Assembly: GCF_003815775.1 (NCBI RefSeq)
Contig: NZ_CP033926.1
Span: 372,001 to 436,000, forward strand
Reading direction: 5' to 3'
DNA from: Chryseobacterium joostei
GTDB taxonomy: Bacteria > Bacteroidota > Bacteroidia > Flavobacteriales > Weeksellaceae
Length of the DNA stretch: 64,000 nucleotides
The notes beneath the pieces are model-generated. The model searched no databases and was not told the DNA's origin. It worked only from the letters and a program-made list of their open reading frames with translations. The number at the start of each line of letters is the position of its first letter. The stretch's first letter is position 1. The position numbers and the translations under genes are program-made. Below are positions 35,128 through 44,006 of the stretch, piece by piece.

Positions 35128-35877
35128 ATGGGTTATTGGGAAATCTTATTATTATTTTTAATAATCGCTTTCGTTTATTCATCCGTAGGATTTGGTGGTG
35201 GTTCCAGCTATCTTGCCGTGCTGGCAATGTACAGCCTCCCATATCAGGAAATACGCTTAACAGCACTTATCTGTAATGTTATTGTTGTAGTGGGCGGTGT
35301 TTACATTTATATTAAAAATAAACAGGTTGACTGGAAAAAAATACTTCCCATTACTCTTGTCAGTGTACCTATGGCATATTTGGGAGCTACCTTAAAAATC
35401 AGTCAGGAAACTTTCTTTTTGATTTTAGGAATCACTTTAATTATAGCAGCTATCCTATTATGGGTGAGGACAGAAGTGAAAAGTGAAGATAATTCAGCGG
35501 ATGCCTCCAAACAATCCATACTTAGAAATAGTTTTCTGGGAGGTGGAATAGGGTTTTTGTCAGGATTGGTAGGTATTGGGGGCGGTATTTTTCTTTCTCC
35601 CTTGCTTAATTTGCTAAAATGGGATACTCCAAGAAAAATTGCAGCAACTTCCAGTGTTTTTATACTGGTAAATTCTATATCAGGAATTTTTGGACAGCTT
35701 TCAAAATTATCTGTAGATATGGATTACTTCAGGATTCTAAGCTTATGTCTTGCTGTTTTGATTGGCGGGCAGATTGGCTCAAGGATGTCTCTGAAATGGA
35801 ACCCTTTAATAATCAAAAGAATGACTGCCGTACTTGTTTTGGTAGCGGGCATCAATATTTTAATAAAATACTGGTAA
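35128..35877 (+). CDS. TSUP (TauE/SafE) family membrane permease
   Basis: The 249-residue protein has about eight membrane segments. It carries the TauE/SafE marks SSVGFGGGSSYLAVL near residue 16 and GLVGIGGGIFLSPLLNL near 148, one in each half, as expected for the internal repeat of the family. These permeases move sulfite, sulfoacetate or similar sulfur anions. As first gene of an operon for molybdenum-cofactor and formate-dehydrogenase-like proteins, it could handle sulfur compounds or an oxyanion such as molybdate or formate; that is inference. It ends 11 bases before moaD. Confidence 0.9.
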   Translation: MGYWEILLLFLIIAFVYSSVGFGGGSSYLAVLAMYSLPYQEIRLTALICNVIVVVGGVYIYIKNKQVDWKKILPITLVSVPMAYLGATLKISQETFFLILGITLIIAAILLWVRTEVKSEDNSADASKQSILRNSFLGGGIGFLSGLVGIGGGIFLSPLLNLLKWDTPRKIAATSSVFILVNSISGIFGQLSKLSVDMDYFRILSLCLAVLIGGQIGSRMSLKWNPLIIKRMTAVLVLVAGINILIKYW

Positions 35878-35888
35878 AAAATTAAGAA

Positions 35889-36131
35889 ATGAAAATTAAA
35901 ATATTAACCTTCGGAATCGCAAAAGATATTCTCGGCGCATCAGAAAAAGAAATAGATGTAGATGAAGGATTGAATGTAAAGCAATTAAAGAATATTCTGG
36001 AAGAAGATTTTCCACAACTGCAAAAACTGAAGTCTTATTTTATTGCAGTGGATGAAGAATATGCAGAAGACGATCAGATAATCTCTATTACAAACGAAAT
36101 AGCAATAATTCCTCCTGTAAGTGGTGGGTAA
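35889..36131 (+). CDS. moaD: MoaD, small subunit of molybdopterin synthase
   Basis: The 80-residue protein has the ubiquitin-like fold of MoaD and ends in the required double glycine (IPPVSGG). The terminal glycine is adenylated by MoeB and then carries a thiocarboxylate that supplies sulfur to the pterin. The core reads KILTFGIAKDILGASEKEIDVDEGL and has the normal length. MoaE follows four bases after the stop codon, so the two subunits are translated from one message. Its activating enzyme is encoded in the facing operon at 41770-42804. Confidence 0.95.
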   Translation: MKIKILTFGIAKDILGASEKEIDVDEGLNVKQLKNILEEDFPQLQKLKSYFIAVDEEYAEDDQIISITNEIAIIPPVSGG

Positions 36132-36135
36132 GTAT

Positions 36136-36552
36136 ATGATTGATATAAAAATAACAGAAGATCCGTTGAATATAGTCAACTGTCTTGAAATTGCCCAGGA
36201 TCTGGGTAGCGGAGGTATTGCAACATTTATAGGAACAGTTCGTAATAAGACAGGAAATAAATCGGTTATTCGTCTTGAATACGAATGTTATCAGTCTATG
36301 GCAATAAAAGAAATACAAAAGATAGTGGAAAGTGCTGTTTCTTTGTTTTCTGTACGTAACGTAGTGGTTCATCATCGTACCGGAATTTTAGTTCCAGGTG
36401 ATGCAGCAGTGATGATTGTCGTAAGTGATGGGCATAGAGATGCCGTTTTTGATGCCTGTCGTTATATTATTGATACCGTAAAACAAAAAGTTCCCATCTG
36501 GAAAAAAGAAGTTTTTGAAGATGGAGATGAATGGGTTTCTGCCCATCCATAA
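36136..36552 (+). CDS. moaE: MoaE, large subunit of molybdopterin synthase
   Basis: The 138-residue protein matches MoaE. It has GGIATFIGTVRNKT near residue 26, YECYQSMAIKEI near 50, HRTGILVPGDAAVMIVVSDGHRDAVFDAC near 82, and PIWKKEVFEDGDEWV with the active-site lysines near the end. It converts cyclic pyranopterin monophosphate to molybdopterin with sulfur from MoaD. The ATG at 36136 was chosen, since the open frame before it overlaps the moaD stop. It sits between moaD and fdhD in the operon. Confidence 0.95.
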   Translation: MIDIKITEDPLNIVNCLEIAQDLGSGGIATFIGTVRNKTGNKSVIRLEYECYQSMAIKEIQKIVESAVSLFSVRNVVVHHRTGILVPGDAAVMIVVSDGHRDAVFDACRYIIDTVKQKVPIWKKEVFEDGDEWVSAHP

Positions 36553-36601
36553 TTTTGAGGAATAAAATTTCGTATATTTACTATACAAGTTCTTTTTAGA
36601 G

Positions 36602-37474
36602 ATGAAAACCAATATATTGGAAAATAAATCAGTACATAAGATCGAGATTGTCAAAGTTAAGGAGAACAACAGCTTTCCTTATACTGATGACATTTCCGTG
36701 GAAGAACCTTTAGAAATAAGGGTTTCTTATCATGATGAAGATCGAAAAGAAAGCAAAAATATATCGGTAACCATGCGTACGCCAGGTAATGATACGGAAC
36801 TTGCTGCAGGGTTTCTGTTTACGGAAGGAATTATTTCCAGCTGTGAGCAGATTAAAAATGTAAACCATTCTCAGGCAGAATGTTCCAGAAATCGAGAAAA
36901 TATTGTGATAGTAGAGCTTGTAGAGGGCTTTACGCCCCAACTGATGAAAGCTGACAGAAACTTTTATACAACCTCCAGTTGTGGAGTATGCGGAAAAGGT
37001 TCTATTGAATCAATACGAACGGTTAGCTCCTTTCAGAATCTTAAAAAAGAACATCAGAAAGTAGCACTTTCTACATTGTATCAATTATCAGAAAAATTAC
37101 AGTCTTTTCAAAATAATTTCAGTGCAACAGGCGGAATTCATGCCTCCGGTATTTTTGATTTAGATGGTGACTTGCTCGCCTTACGGGAAGATGTAGGAAG
37201 ACATAACGCATTGGATAAGCTTATTGGGCACGCCCTCTTTACCAAAATGCTTCCCCTTACCCACAAAATTTTGGTATTAAGCGGAAGAGCCAGCTTTGAA
37301 CTTATTCAGAAAGCGGCTATGGCGGGCATTTCTATTGTTGCTGCCATAGGAGCGCCATCCAGTCTTGCAGTAGATCTGGCAAAAGAATTTGATATTACCT
37401 TGCTAGGCTTTCTAAGGGATAATCGTTTTAATATTTATAATCAAAGTGCCAGTTTAGAGATTATGCAAAAATAA
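36602..37474 (+). CDS. fdhD: FdhD, sulfurtransferase for formate dehydrogenase
   Basis: The 290-residue protein matches FdhD. It has the paired cysteines in SSCGVCGKGSIE (about residues 125-128), TGGIHASGIFD and LREDVGRHNALDKLIG, which are highly conserved. FdhD passes sulfur from a cysteine desulfurase to the bis-molybdopterin cofactor, which activates formate dehydrogenases. Its presence before the FdhF/YdeP-type gene suggests that this oxidoreductase carries a sulfurated molybdenum centre. It follows moaE by 49 bases. Confidence 0.95.
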   Translation: MKTNILENKSVHKIEIVKVKENNSFPYTDDISVEEPLEIRVSYHDEDRKESKNISVTMRTPGNDTELAAGFLFTEGIISSCEQIKNVNHSQAECSRNRENIVIVELVEGFTPQLMKADRNFYTTSSCGVCGKGSIESIRTVSSFQNLKKEHQKVALSTLYQLSEKLQSFQNNFSATGGIHASGIFDLDGDLLALREDVGRHNALDKLIGHALFTKMLPLTHKILVLSGRASFELIQKAAMAGISIVAAIGAPSSLAVDLAKEFDITLLGFLRDNRFNIYNQSASLEIMQK

Positions 37475-37531
37475 TTACCAAGAATGTATGAATAGAGAAT
37501 ATTCAGGCACTCAGGGAAAAAGAATAAACAA

Positions 37532-37882
37532 ATGAAAATAAGAATTAAAGATAACTCAATAAGATTTCGTTTGACTCAGTCAGAAGTTTTAGAACTAGGT
37601 AAAAATGGGATCATTTCCAGCTTTACCCAGTTTGTAGACAGACCATTTATTTATGCAATAGAAAGAACAGATGATGAAGTTTTGTCTGCCGCATTTATTG
37701 AAAATAGAATCGTATTAAAAATGCCTAAGCTGATGGTGGAAGACTTTGTTTCAACAGACAGAGTAGGTTTTGACGGGCAAACAGGAGAAATAAAACTCCT
37801 TGTAGAAAAGGACTTTGTATGTATTGATAATACAGAAGAGGATCAAAGTGATAATTACCCGAATCCTAATATTAAATGTTAA
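37532..37882 (+). CDS. Small DUF7009-like protein in the molybdenum operon
   Basis: The 116-residue protein begins MKIRIKDNSIRFRLTQSEVLELGKNG, a pattern I associate with a small conserved Bacteroidota family (DUF7009) next to molybdoenzyme genes. The match is from memory. It has no signal peptide or membrane segment and no metal motif; the end is acidic. It lies 57 bases after fdhD and 21 bases before the oxidoreductase gene, so it is probably an assembly or maturation partner of that enzyme. The role is not established. Confidence 0.75.
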   Translation: MKIRIKDNSIRFRLTQSEVLELGKNGIISSFTQFVDRPFIYAIERTDDEVLSAAFIENRIVLKMPKLMVEDFVSTDRVGFDGQTGEIKLLVEKDFVCIDNTEEDQSDNYPNPNIKC

Positions 37883-37903
37883 TAATCCTAAAATGTCACG
37901 GTC

Positions 37904-40297
37904 ATGGAAGAAATTGATAAAAACAAAATAGAAGAGGAAATAAATAATGAGCCTAATGCCGAAAATCCGTATAGATTACTTGATTTGAAGCTTACCCATG
38001 TTGAAACATCCGCGGCAGGGATTCCTGCTGTAATGGCCGCTTTTAGTGACCTATTTGAAGAAAAAACTCCGATTAGGGGGATGAGGGCTTTATTTAAAAT
38101 GAACCAGATGGGAGGTTTTGACTGTCCCAGCTGTGCATGGCCTGATCCTGATGATGAACGTTCAGTTCTTGGTGAGTATTGTGAAAACGGAGCAAAAGCA
38201 CTCGCTGAAGAAGCAACTACCAAAAGAGTTACTCCAGAGTTTTTTAAACAAAACTCAGTCTATGATCTTGCCAAGCTAGACGATTATCAAATTGGTAAAA
38301 TGGGAAGACTTACGGACCCCATGTACTTGCCGGAAGGTGCCACCCACTATCAGCCGATCAGCTGGGATCATGCCTTTAAAAAAATAGCAGAGCATCTCAA
38401 TGCACTGGAATCTCCGGACGAGGCAGCTTTCTACACCTCCGGAAGAACAAGTAATGAAGCATCATTTGTGTATCAATTATTTGCAAAAGAGTTTGGAACT
38501 AATAATATGCCGGACTGTTCCAACATGTGTCACGAGACCTCTGGATCTGCATTGCGACCTACTATTGGAATTGGTAAGGGAACAGTAACCTTGGAAGATT
38601 TTTATGAGGCCGAAGTTATTATCATTATAGGGCAAAACCCGGGAACCAACGCCCCGAGAATGATGAGCGCTTTGTCAAAAGGAAAAGCAAACGGTGCTAA
38701 AATCATTGCCATTAATCCATTGCCGGAAGCAGGATTGATGGGTTTTATTAATCCACAGAGTGTTAAGGATATCCTCAAAGGAGGTGTTCAGCTTGCAGAC
38801 CTTTATCTGCCTGTAAAGATTAATGGTGATATGGCATTATTAAAGGCTCTTGAGATTTTATTAATTGAATTTGAAAAGAAAAATCCTGGTACTGTATTCG
38901 ACAATGAGTTTATTAAAGAAAAGACTGTAGGATATGCTGATTTCCTGAAGCAGTTTGATGATTATAATATTGATGAATTGGCTGTACTTTCAGGAGTTTC
39001 CAAAGAAGATATTTATAAGGCAGCAGAAATGATTGCCTCCAAAAAAAGAATCATTGTGAGCTGGGGAATGGGACTTACCCAACAACCTAATGGGGTAGAT
39101 ATGATTCGTGAAATTCTGAATATACTTTTATTAAAAGGAAGTATTGGAAAACCAGGGGCTGGCGTTTGTCCTGTTCGTGGCCACAGTAATGTGCAGGGGA
39201 ACAGAACAATGATGATTGATGAAAAGCCTACCGATGAGCAGCTTGACCGTCTTGAAAACTTTTATGGCTTCAAAGTACCACGTAAACATGGTTATGATGT
39301 GGTAAGAGCTATTAAAGCTATTCATGAAGAAAAAATAAAAGTTATGTTCTGTATGGGAGGCAATTTTGTGTCTGCAACACCAGATACTACCTATACATCA
39401 AATGCCTTACGAAAACTGAACTTACTTGTATCTGTTTCCACCAAGCTGAACAGGGGACATCTGGTGCATGGGAAAGAAGCACTTATCCTGCCAACCTATG
39501 GGCGAAGTGATAAAGATATCGTAAATGGCGAAATACAAATTGTGACTACAGAAAACTCCATGGGAGTAGTACAGGATTCAAAAGGAATGTTGGATGCCGT
39601 ATCAGATAATCTGGTTAATGAAACCCAGATTGTTTGCCGAATGGCAATGGCTACTTTAGGAGAACGCTCTGTCGTGAACTGGCAACGTTACCATGACAGC
39701 TATGATGCCGTAAGGGACGATATTGAACAATGCATTCCCGGTTTTGAAAACTATAATGTTAGAGTGCGACAAAAAGGAGGTTTCTACCTTCCCAATGCTG
39801 CACGCGATAAACAATACTTCTCTAAGGAACTCGGAGGTCGTGCTCCATTTACTTTAACGGAAATACCGGATAATACTTTGGCCGATGATGAGTATATGAT
39901 GGCTACCACACGTACCCATGATCAGTTTAATACCACTATTTATGGATTAGATGACCGATATCGTGGTATCAAAAATGAACGCCGTGTTGTCTTTATGAAT
40001 CAAAATGATATTGATAAAGCAGGGTTTAAAGCAGGAGATAGAGTAGACCTTTATAACTATGATGATGGCATAGAAAGAGTGGCGCCTCTATTTATCATTG
40101 TTTCCTATAAAATTCCGGAAAAGAATACAGTCACTTATTTCCCGGAAACCAATGTGTTGGTATCTGTAAATAACGTAGTGAAAGACAGTAATATGCCGGC
40201 GTCCAAATATGTTAAAATCAAAATTAAAAAACACGATCCGGAAGTCTACAAAAAGGTAGATGAAATGCTTTATAAAGGAGCTGTTCAACGACCATAA
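37904..40297 (+). CDS. FdhF/YdeP-family molybdopterin oxidoreductase
   Basis: The 797-residue protein follows the YdeP branch of the DMSO-reductase superfamily. It has an N-terminal GGFDCPSCAWPDPDDERSVLGEYCENGAKA region (about residues 68-97) and SNMCHETSGSALRPTIGIGKGTV near 208. The cofactor-binding parts are IIIIGQNPGTNAPRMMSAL and KIIAINPLPEAG, and a C-terminal molydop-binding domain has NTTIYGLDDRYRGI. YdeP-like proteins resemble formate dehydrogenase H but lack a proven reaction; E. coli YdeP is linked to acid resistance. No selenocysteine signal is seen. It is cytoplasmic. No iron-sulfur or cytochrome subunit is encoded nearby. Confidence 0.93.
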   Translation: MEEIDKNKIEEEINNEPNAENPYRLLDLKLTHVETSAAGIPAVMAAFSDLFEEKTPIRGMRALFKMNQMGGFDCPSCAWPDPDDERSVLGEYCENGAKALAEEATTKRVTPEFFKQNSVYDLAKLDDYQIGKMGRLTDPMYLPEGATHYQPISWDHAFKKIAEHLNALESPDEAAFYTSGRTSNEASFVYQLFAKEFGTNNMPDCSNMCHETSGSALRPTIGIGKGTVTLEDFYEAEVIIIIGQNPGTNAPRMMSALSKGKANGAKIIAINPLPEAGLMGFINPQSVKDILKGGVQLADLYLPVKINGDMALLKALEILLIEFEKKNPGTVFDNEFIKEKTVGYADFLKQFDDYNIDELAVLSGVSKEDIYKAAEMIASKKRIIVSWGMGLTQQPNGVDMIREILNILLLKGSIGKPGAGVCPVRGHSNVQGNRTMMIDEKPTDEQLDRLENFYGFKVPRKHGYDVVRAIKAIHEEKIKVMFCMGGNFVSATPDTTYTSNALRKLNLLVSVSTKLNRGHLVHGKEALILPTYGRSDKDIVNGEIQIVTTENSMGVVQDSKGMLDAVSDNLVNETQIVCRMAMATLGERSVVNWQRYHDSYDAVRDDIEQCIPGFENYNVRVRQKGGFYLPNAARDKQYFSKELGGRAPFTLTEIPDNTLADDEYMMATTRTHDQFNTTIYGLDDRYRGIKNERRVVFMNQNDIDKAGFKAGDRVDLYNYDDGIERVAPLFIIVSYKIPEKNTVTYFPETNVLVSVNNVVKDSNMPASKYVKIKIKKHDPEVYKKVDEMLYKGAVQRP

Positions 40298-40318
40298 CTT
40301 TTAAAATAATTAATCCAT

Positions 40319-40804
40319 ATGAGAAAGATATTTCTAGTAACCCTATTTTTAGCTTCTGGTATTGCCTTTGCACAGTCACAATATAAACTAAAGGTTGAGG
40401 GAGAAGTGCAGCAGCCATTGGAAATCTCTTTATCAGATCTTTCAAAAATGCCTCGAAAAGAAGCTTCATTAAAGGATAAGGATGGAAATACACATATTTA
40501 TACAGGCGTAGCCATCGGCGATATTCTTGCGAAAGCCGGAGTTCCGTCCGGTAAAGAACTTCACGGAGAAAATCTTTCAAAATATTTGCTGGTAAAGTGT
40601 ACAGACGGATACCGGGTTTTATTTTCATTGGCAGAACTGGACGCTTCCATAGCCGACAAAAATGTTATTATTGCAGACACTATAGATGGTAAACCATTGT
40701 TGGAGAAAAAAGGCCCGCTTCGTATTATTGCGGAAGGAGAGAAAAAGCCTGCTCGCAGTTCCTATCAGGTAGAGTCTTTGACAATAGGCCACATTAAAGA
40801 TTAA
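40319..40804 (+). CDS. Exported sulfite-oxidase-fold protein, apparently without cofactor cysteine
   Basis: The 161-residue product has a signal peptide (MRKIFLVTLFLASGIAFAQ) and a short molybdopterin-oxidoreductase fold: LKVEGEVQQPLEISLSDLSKMP, YTGVAIGDILAKAGV, and PLLEKKGPLRIIAEGEKKPARS near the end. In functional family members the molybdenum-ligating cysteine lies shortly before the segment equal to YTGVAIGDIL. Here that stretch reads LKDKDGNTHI with no cysteine, and the only cysteine comes later (about residue 94). It may therefore not bind cofactor. It lies in the molybdenum operon 21 bases after the oxidoreductase. Confidence 0.85.
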   Translation: MRKIFLVTLFLASGIAFAQSQYKLKVEGEVQQPLEISLSDLSKMPRKEASLKDKDGNTHIYTGVAIGDILAKAGVPSGKELHGENLSKYLLVKCTDGYRVLFSLAELDASIADKNVIIADTIDGKPLLEKKGPLRIIAEGEKKPARSSYQVESLTIGHIKD

Positions 40805-40831
40805 TTTCCATACAGTGATTAGAGATACAAT

Positions 40832-41746
40832 ATGATTATAAGGAAAAAGGAACATTGGTTCAAGATGCTTTTTGTTTGGCACGGCTCTGTATTACCAGGG
40901 TTGCTGCCTCGCCTTATATTGCTTTTTATATTGTCTCTCGGGGTAGCTTATCTTCATGGGATTATCTTTTCATTTAAAATTCCTCTTAATCCCGCACCTT
41001 TAACATTGTTTGGGTTTGTACTGGCTTTGTTTTTAGGCTTTCGTAATAATGTAAGTTATGATAGATTCTGGGAGGGAAGAAAATTATGGGGTGCCCTATT
41101 GAATATTTCACGTTCGTTAACCCGTCAGGCCCTGACATTGAAAAATAGTAAGGATGATTCCTCGGTTCCTGAATTTATTAAGTTATTGAGTTCTTTTATA
41201 TTTGCTCTGAAACACCAACTTAGAAGAACAGATCCTTATGATGATTTAAAGCAAAGGCTCGATGAAAATAAGCTGGATCTTATCATGATGGCAAAGTACA
41301 AACCTATTGTCATTATGCGATTCATGGCAGAGTGGGTTCAAAAAGAAAAGGACCAAGGTAAGATTGATACCATACAGCAGGCTCGCTTTGATGAAAACTT
41401 AGATAAGCTAGCAGATGTAGTAGGTGGATGTGAGAGAATTGTTTCAACACCAATTCCTTACAGCTACCGTGTTTTATTGCATCGTACGGTGTATATTTAT
41501 TGTTCTTTGCTGCCTTTTGGATTGGTTGATACACTGGGTTGGTTTATGCCCTTTATTGTGATATTCGTTGCTTATACATTTGTTGCATTTGAAGCCATTG
41601 CAGACGAAATTGAAGACCCGTTTGGCACGGAGGCAAATGACTTAGCACTGAATAGCATGTGCAATATGATTGATGAAACAATCCATGAACTGGCCGGAGA
41701 GCAAATTAATATTTCCCAAAAGCCAATTCACAATATTATTGACTGA
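40832..41746 (+). CDS. Bestrophin-family channel (UPF0187/YneE type)
   Basis: The 304-residue protein matches bacterial bestrophins. Membrane segments near residues 24-50 and 50-70 are followed by LFLGFRNNVSYDRFWEGRKLWGALLN, the family's best conserved stretch. A C-terminal segment with PFGLVDTLGWFMPFIVIFVAYTFVAFEAIADEIEDPFG also fits. Bestrophins form pentameric ion channels. Why it ends a molybdenum operon is unclear; it starts 27 bases after the sulfite-oxidase-like gene and probably shares the transcript. Confidence 0.92.
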   Translation: MIIRKKEHWFKMLFVWHGSVLPGLLPRLILLFILSLGVAYLHGIIFSFKIPLNPAPLTLFGFVLALFLGFRNNVSYDRFWEGRKLWGALLNISRSLTRQALTLKNSKDDSSVPEFIKLLSSFIFALKHQLRRTDPYDDLKQRLDENKLDLIMMAKYKPIVIMRFMAEWVQKEKDQGKIDTIQQARFDENLDKLADVVGGCERIVSTPIPYSYRVLLHRTVYIYCSLLPFGLVDTLGWFMPFIVIFVAYTFVAFEAIADEIEDPFGTEANDLALNSMCNMIDETIHELAGEQINISQKPIHNIID

Positions 41747-41769
41747 TCTTTTACCTTTAATAAAGATTG

Positions 41770-42804
41770 TTACGTTTTGCTAATCCCTCCTTTCAAAGAA
41801 AATACTTCTTTTTCAGGGAAAGCCTTTTTAATTTTCCTGACAGCTTCAGAACTTCGCTTTCCGGACAGGCAATACACTAAAATGGGTTGTGAGACAGCAG
41901 AGATTGTATGAAAATGATCATGCAGTTCTTCTATAGGAATATTTTTTCCGCCAATATTAAAGTTCTGATGTTCCTGTGCTGTACGGACATCTATTATTTC
42001 AAAATTCTCCTGATTTTCTTTAAAATATTCAAATGTTATCAAAGGAATCGTTTGCTGCAGTTCTGTAATTGGAGCTGAGGTTTTTCTTAGCTTAATTATT
42101 TGAGTTTTGCCACTCATTACATTCATTATCCATAATTTCCCAGCTAGAATATCTTCGGACTGAGTTAAATATTTTATGGCTTCATTGGCCTGCATACAAC
42201 CTACAATTCCGGCTAGAGTAGGGATTACGCCACCTTCTCTGCAATTAGGAATTTGTGATTCCTCAACGTTGGGAAATACATCGCGGTAATTCGTAGAATA
42301 AGTACCATCTTTTTGTAATACATTCCAAAAACTTACCTGACCCTCATATTGATAAATAGCACCATATATCAGCGATTTACCGGCTAATACACAAGCGTCA
42401 TTTAATAAGTATTTTGTTTCAAAATTATCTGTTCCCTCAATAATAAGATCATACTCTGAGATCAGATCCATTACATTGGAAGAAGAAACTCTTAAGAGAT
42501 GAGGTTTAACCGAAATGGATGGATTTTGTTGCGCCAATTTTTTAGCAGCTACCTCTACTTTAAACAAACCGATATCATCCGGAGTATACAAAATCTGCCG
42601 ATGCAGATTACTTAAAGACACTACATCATCATCAGCAATACCAATTGTTCCGATACCGGAAGATGCAAGATATTGTGCTGATGGACATCCAAGACCTCCC
42701 ATGCCTACAATCAGTACTTTGGCATTTTTAAGTAATTCCTGAGAAGAAACTCCAAATTCCGGTAAAACAATCTGGCATTGATAGCGTTCTAATGAGTCAC
42801 TCAT
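41770..42804 (-). CDS. moeB: MoeB-like adenylyltransferase with C-terminal rhodanese domain
   Basis: The 344-residue protein combines an E1-like ThiF/MoeB domain with a rhodanese-like domain. The first has VLIVGMGGLGCPSAQYLASSGIG near residue 30, DDDVVSLSNLHRQILY, and EGTDNFETKYLLNDAC. The second, about residues 255-344, has IDVRTAQEHQNFNIGG and YCLSGKRSSEAV with an active-site-type cysteine. It adenylates the MoaD C-terminus and may also deliver sulfur, as the human MOCS3 fusion does. It is the last gene of the minus-strand operon, after mobA. A ThiF-type role in thiamin synthesis is the alternative. Confidence 0.88.
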   Translation of the reverse strand: MSDSLERYQCQIVLPEFGVSSQELLKNAKVLIVGMGGLGCPSAQYLASSGIGTIGIADDDVVSLSNLHRQILYTPDDIGLFKVEVAAKKLAQQNPSISVKPHLLRVSSSNVMDLISEYDLIIEGTDNFETKYLLNDACVLAGKSLIYGAIYQYEGQVSFWNVLQKDGTYSTNYRDVFPNVEESQIPNCREGGVIPTLAGIVGCMQANEAIKYLTQSEDILAGKLWIMNVMSGKTQIIKLRKTSAPITELQQTIPLITFEYFKENQENFEIIDVRTAQEHQNFNIGGKNIPIEELHDHFHTISAVSQPILVYCLSGKRSSEAVRKIKKAFPEKEVFSLKGGISKT

Positions 42805-42877
42805 AATTGTTTCTTTTTTGTCACAGATTTATAAATGCTTTTTACAAATATAAATCGCGTATTGGGTGCATTTTTGA

Positions 42878-43492
42878 TTATTTCTTTAAAAACCCTTGTG
42901 CTTTTTCAGCATCTTCGGGGGTATTTACATTCATTAAAGCATCAGGATTATGGGGTTCTAAAATAAGAGTATCACTATTTATTAAAACCTTTCTGGGACA
43001 GGTATTTCCTATTCCTAAAAAATTCAGAAGAAGAGGATAGCTTTTGGGTTCCCAAATCGTAATTAGGGGTTCTGGTAAGCCATCAAAAGGGCTTTTGTAT
43101 GTGGTAGCCACTTTTTCATGATCGCGCGATTCAATTAAGACCTGCAATGATTTTTCGTCCAGCAACGGCATGTCACAGGCAACAACCAGCCATGCTTTAT
43201 CCCTTTGAGAGCGTAGTGCAGAAAGAATTCCTCCAAAAGGTCCCATGTTCAGAAAAGTGTCAGTAAGAGCATTATAATCTGTATCAAAATTTTCCAACTG
43301 ATCTTGTCTGCAGGAGATAAAAACTTCATCACAAAATGAAGCTAGCAGATCTGCAGCAAAGTAGCGCTGTTCTTTACCATGCCAGTTGAGTAAATCTTTT
43401 GCAGTTCCCATTCTTCTGCTTTTGCCACCAGCCAGTACCAGCCCGTTGATGCTCGGGATTGTATTATCCTCTCCTGAAATCATTTTTTCCAC
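42878..43492 (-). CDS. mobA: MobA, molybdenum cofactor guanylyltransferase
   Basis: The 204-residue protein has the nucleotidyltransferase signature LVLAGGKSRRMGTAKDLLNWHG near residue 18, then GPFGGILSALRS and LVVACDMPLL, all typical of MobA. It attaches GMP to molybdenum cofactor to give the dinucleotide form that DMSO-reductase-type enzymes such as the nearby FdhF/YdeP protein need. The start at 43492 overlaps the end of moaC by 29 bases; a second ATG at 43483 is possible. Confidence 0.93.
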   Translation of the reverse strand: MEKMISGEDNTIPSINGLVLAGGKSRRMGTAKDLLNWHGKEQRYFAADLLASFCDEVFISCRQDQLENFDTDYNALTDTFLNMGPFGGILSALRSQRDKAWLVVACDMPLLDEKSLQVLIESRDHEKVATTYKSPFDGLPEPLITIWEPKSYPLLLNFLGIGNTCPRKVLINSDTLILEPHNPDALMNVNTPEDAEKAQGFLKK

Positions 43493-43940
43493 CGGATTTT
43501 TCTATTAATTTAATTTCTTTAATGGTAATGTCATGGCTCATGGCTTTGCACATATCATAAATAGTTAATGCCGCTACAGAAGCTCCAGTAAGTGCTTCCA
43601 TCTCAATTCCTGTTTTAGCTTCCACTTCGGCAGTACAGTAGATTTCAATTTCATTGTTGTCTGTAAGTTCTATATCTATTTCACAGTTTTCCAAACCTAT
43701 CGGATGACAAAGCGGAATAAGTTCTCCTGTTTTTTTTGCAGCCATGATTCCTGCAATAATTGCAGTTTGAAAAACAGATCCTTTGGGAGTTTTAAAATCA
43801 CCTTCCTTTAGTTTTTGTAAAATATGATCGGGCAGTTCTACTGTTGCCTTGGCAATAGCCTTACGATGGGTAACTGCTTTTCCGCTTACATTAACGATGG
43901 TAGGTTCAAGTTTTTTATTAAGATGTGAAAAATCCTTCAT
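43464..43940 (-). CDS. moaC: MoaC, cyclic pyranopterin monophosphate synthase
   Basis: From the ATG at 43940 the protein has 158 residues, normal for MoaC. It shows HRKAIAKATVEL, KKTGELIPLCHPIGLENCEIDIEL with the conserved histidine and cysteine, and MEALTGASVAALTIYDMCKAMSHD. It acts after MoaA in building the pyranopterin ring. Nine upstream in-frame codons are not needed. It overlaps mobA by 29 bases and follows moeA by 66 bases. Confidence 0.95.
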   Translation of the reverse strand: MKDFSHLNKKLEPTIVNVSGKAVTHRKAIAKATVELPDHILQKLKEGDFKTPKGSVFQTAIIAGIMAAKKTGELIPLCHPIGLENCEIDIELTDNNEIEIYCTAEVEAKTGIEMEALTGASVAALTIYDMCKAMSHDITIKEIKLIEKSGGKNDFRRG

Positions 43941-44006
43941 AGTTTTATTTTTTAACCACAGATACACGAATTATTTGTTTTTCATGAGTGTATGCTCCAA
44001 TCAATT

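Noticed and set aside
37904..40297. Selenocysteine-containing formate dehydrogenase
   Set aside because: The gene has no in-frame TGA, and its N-terminal cysteine pattern fits the YdeP branch, not the selenoenzyme FdhF.
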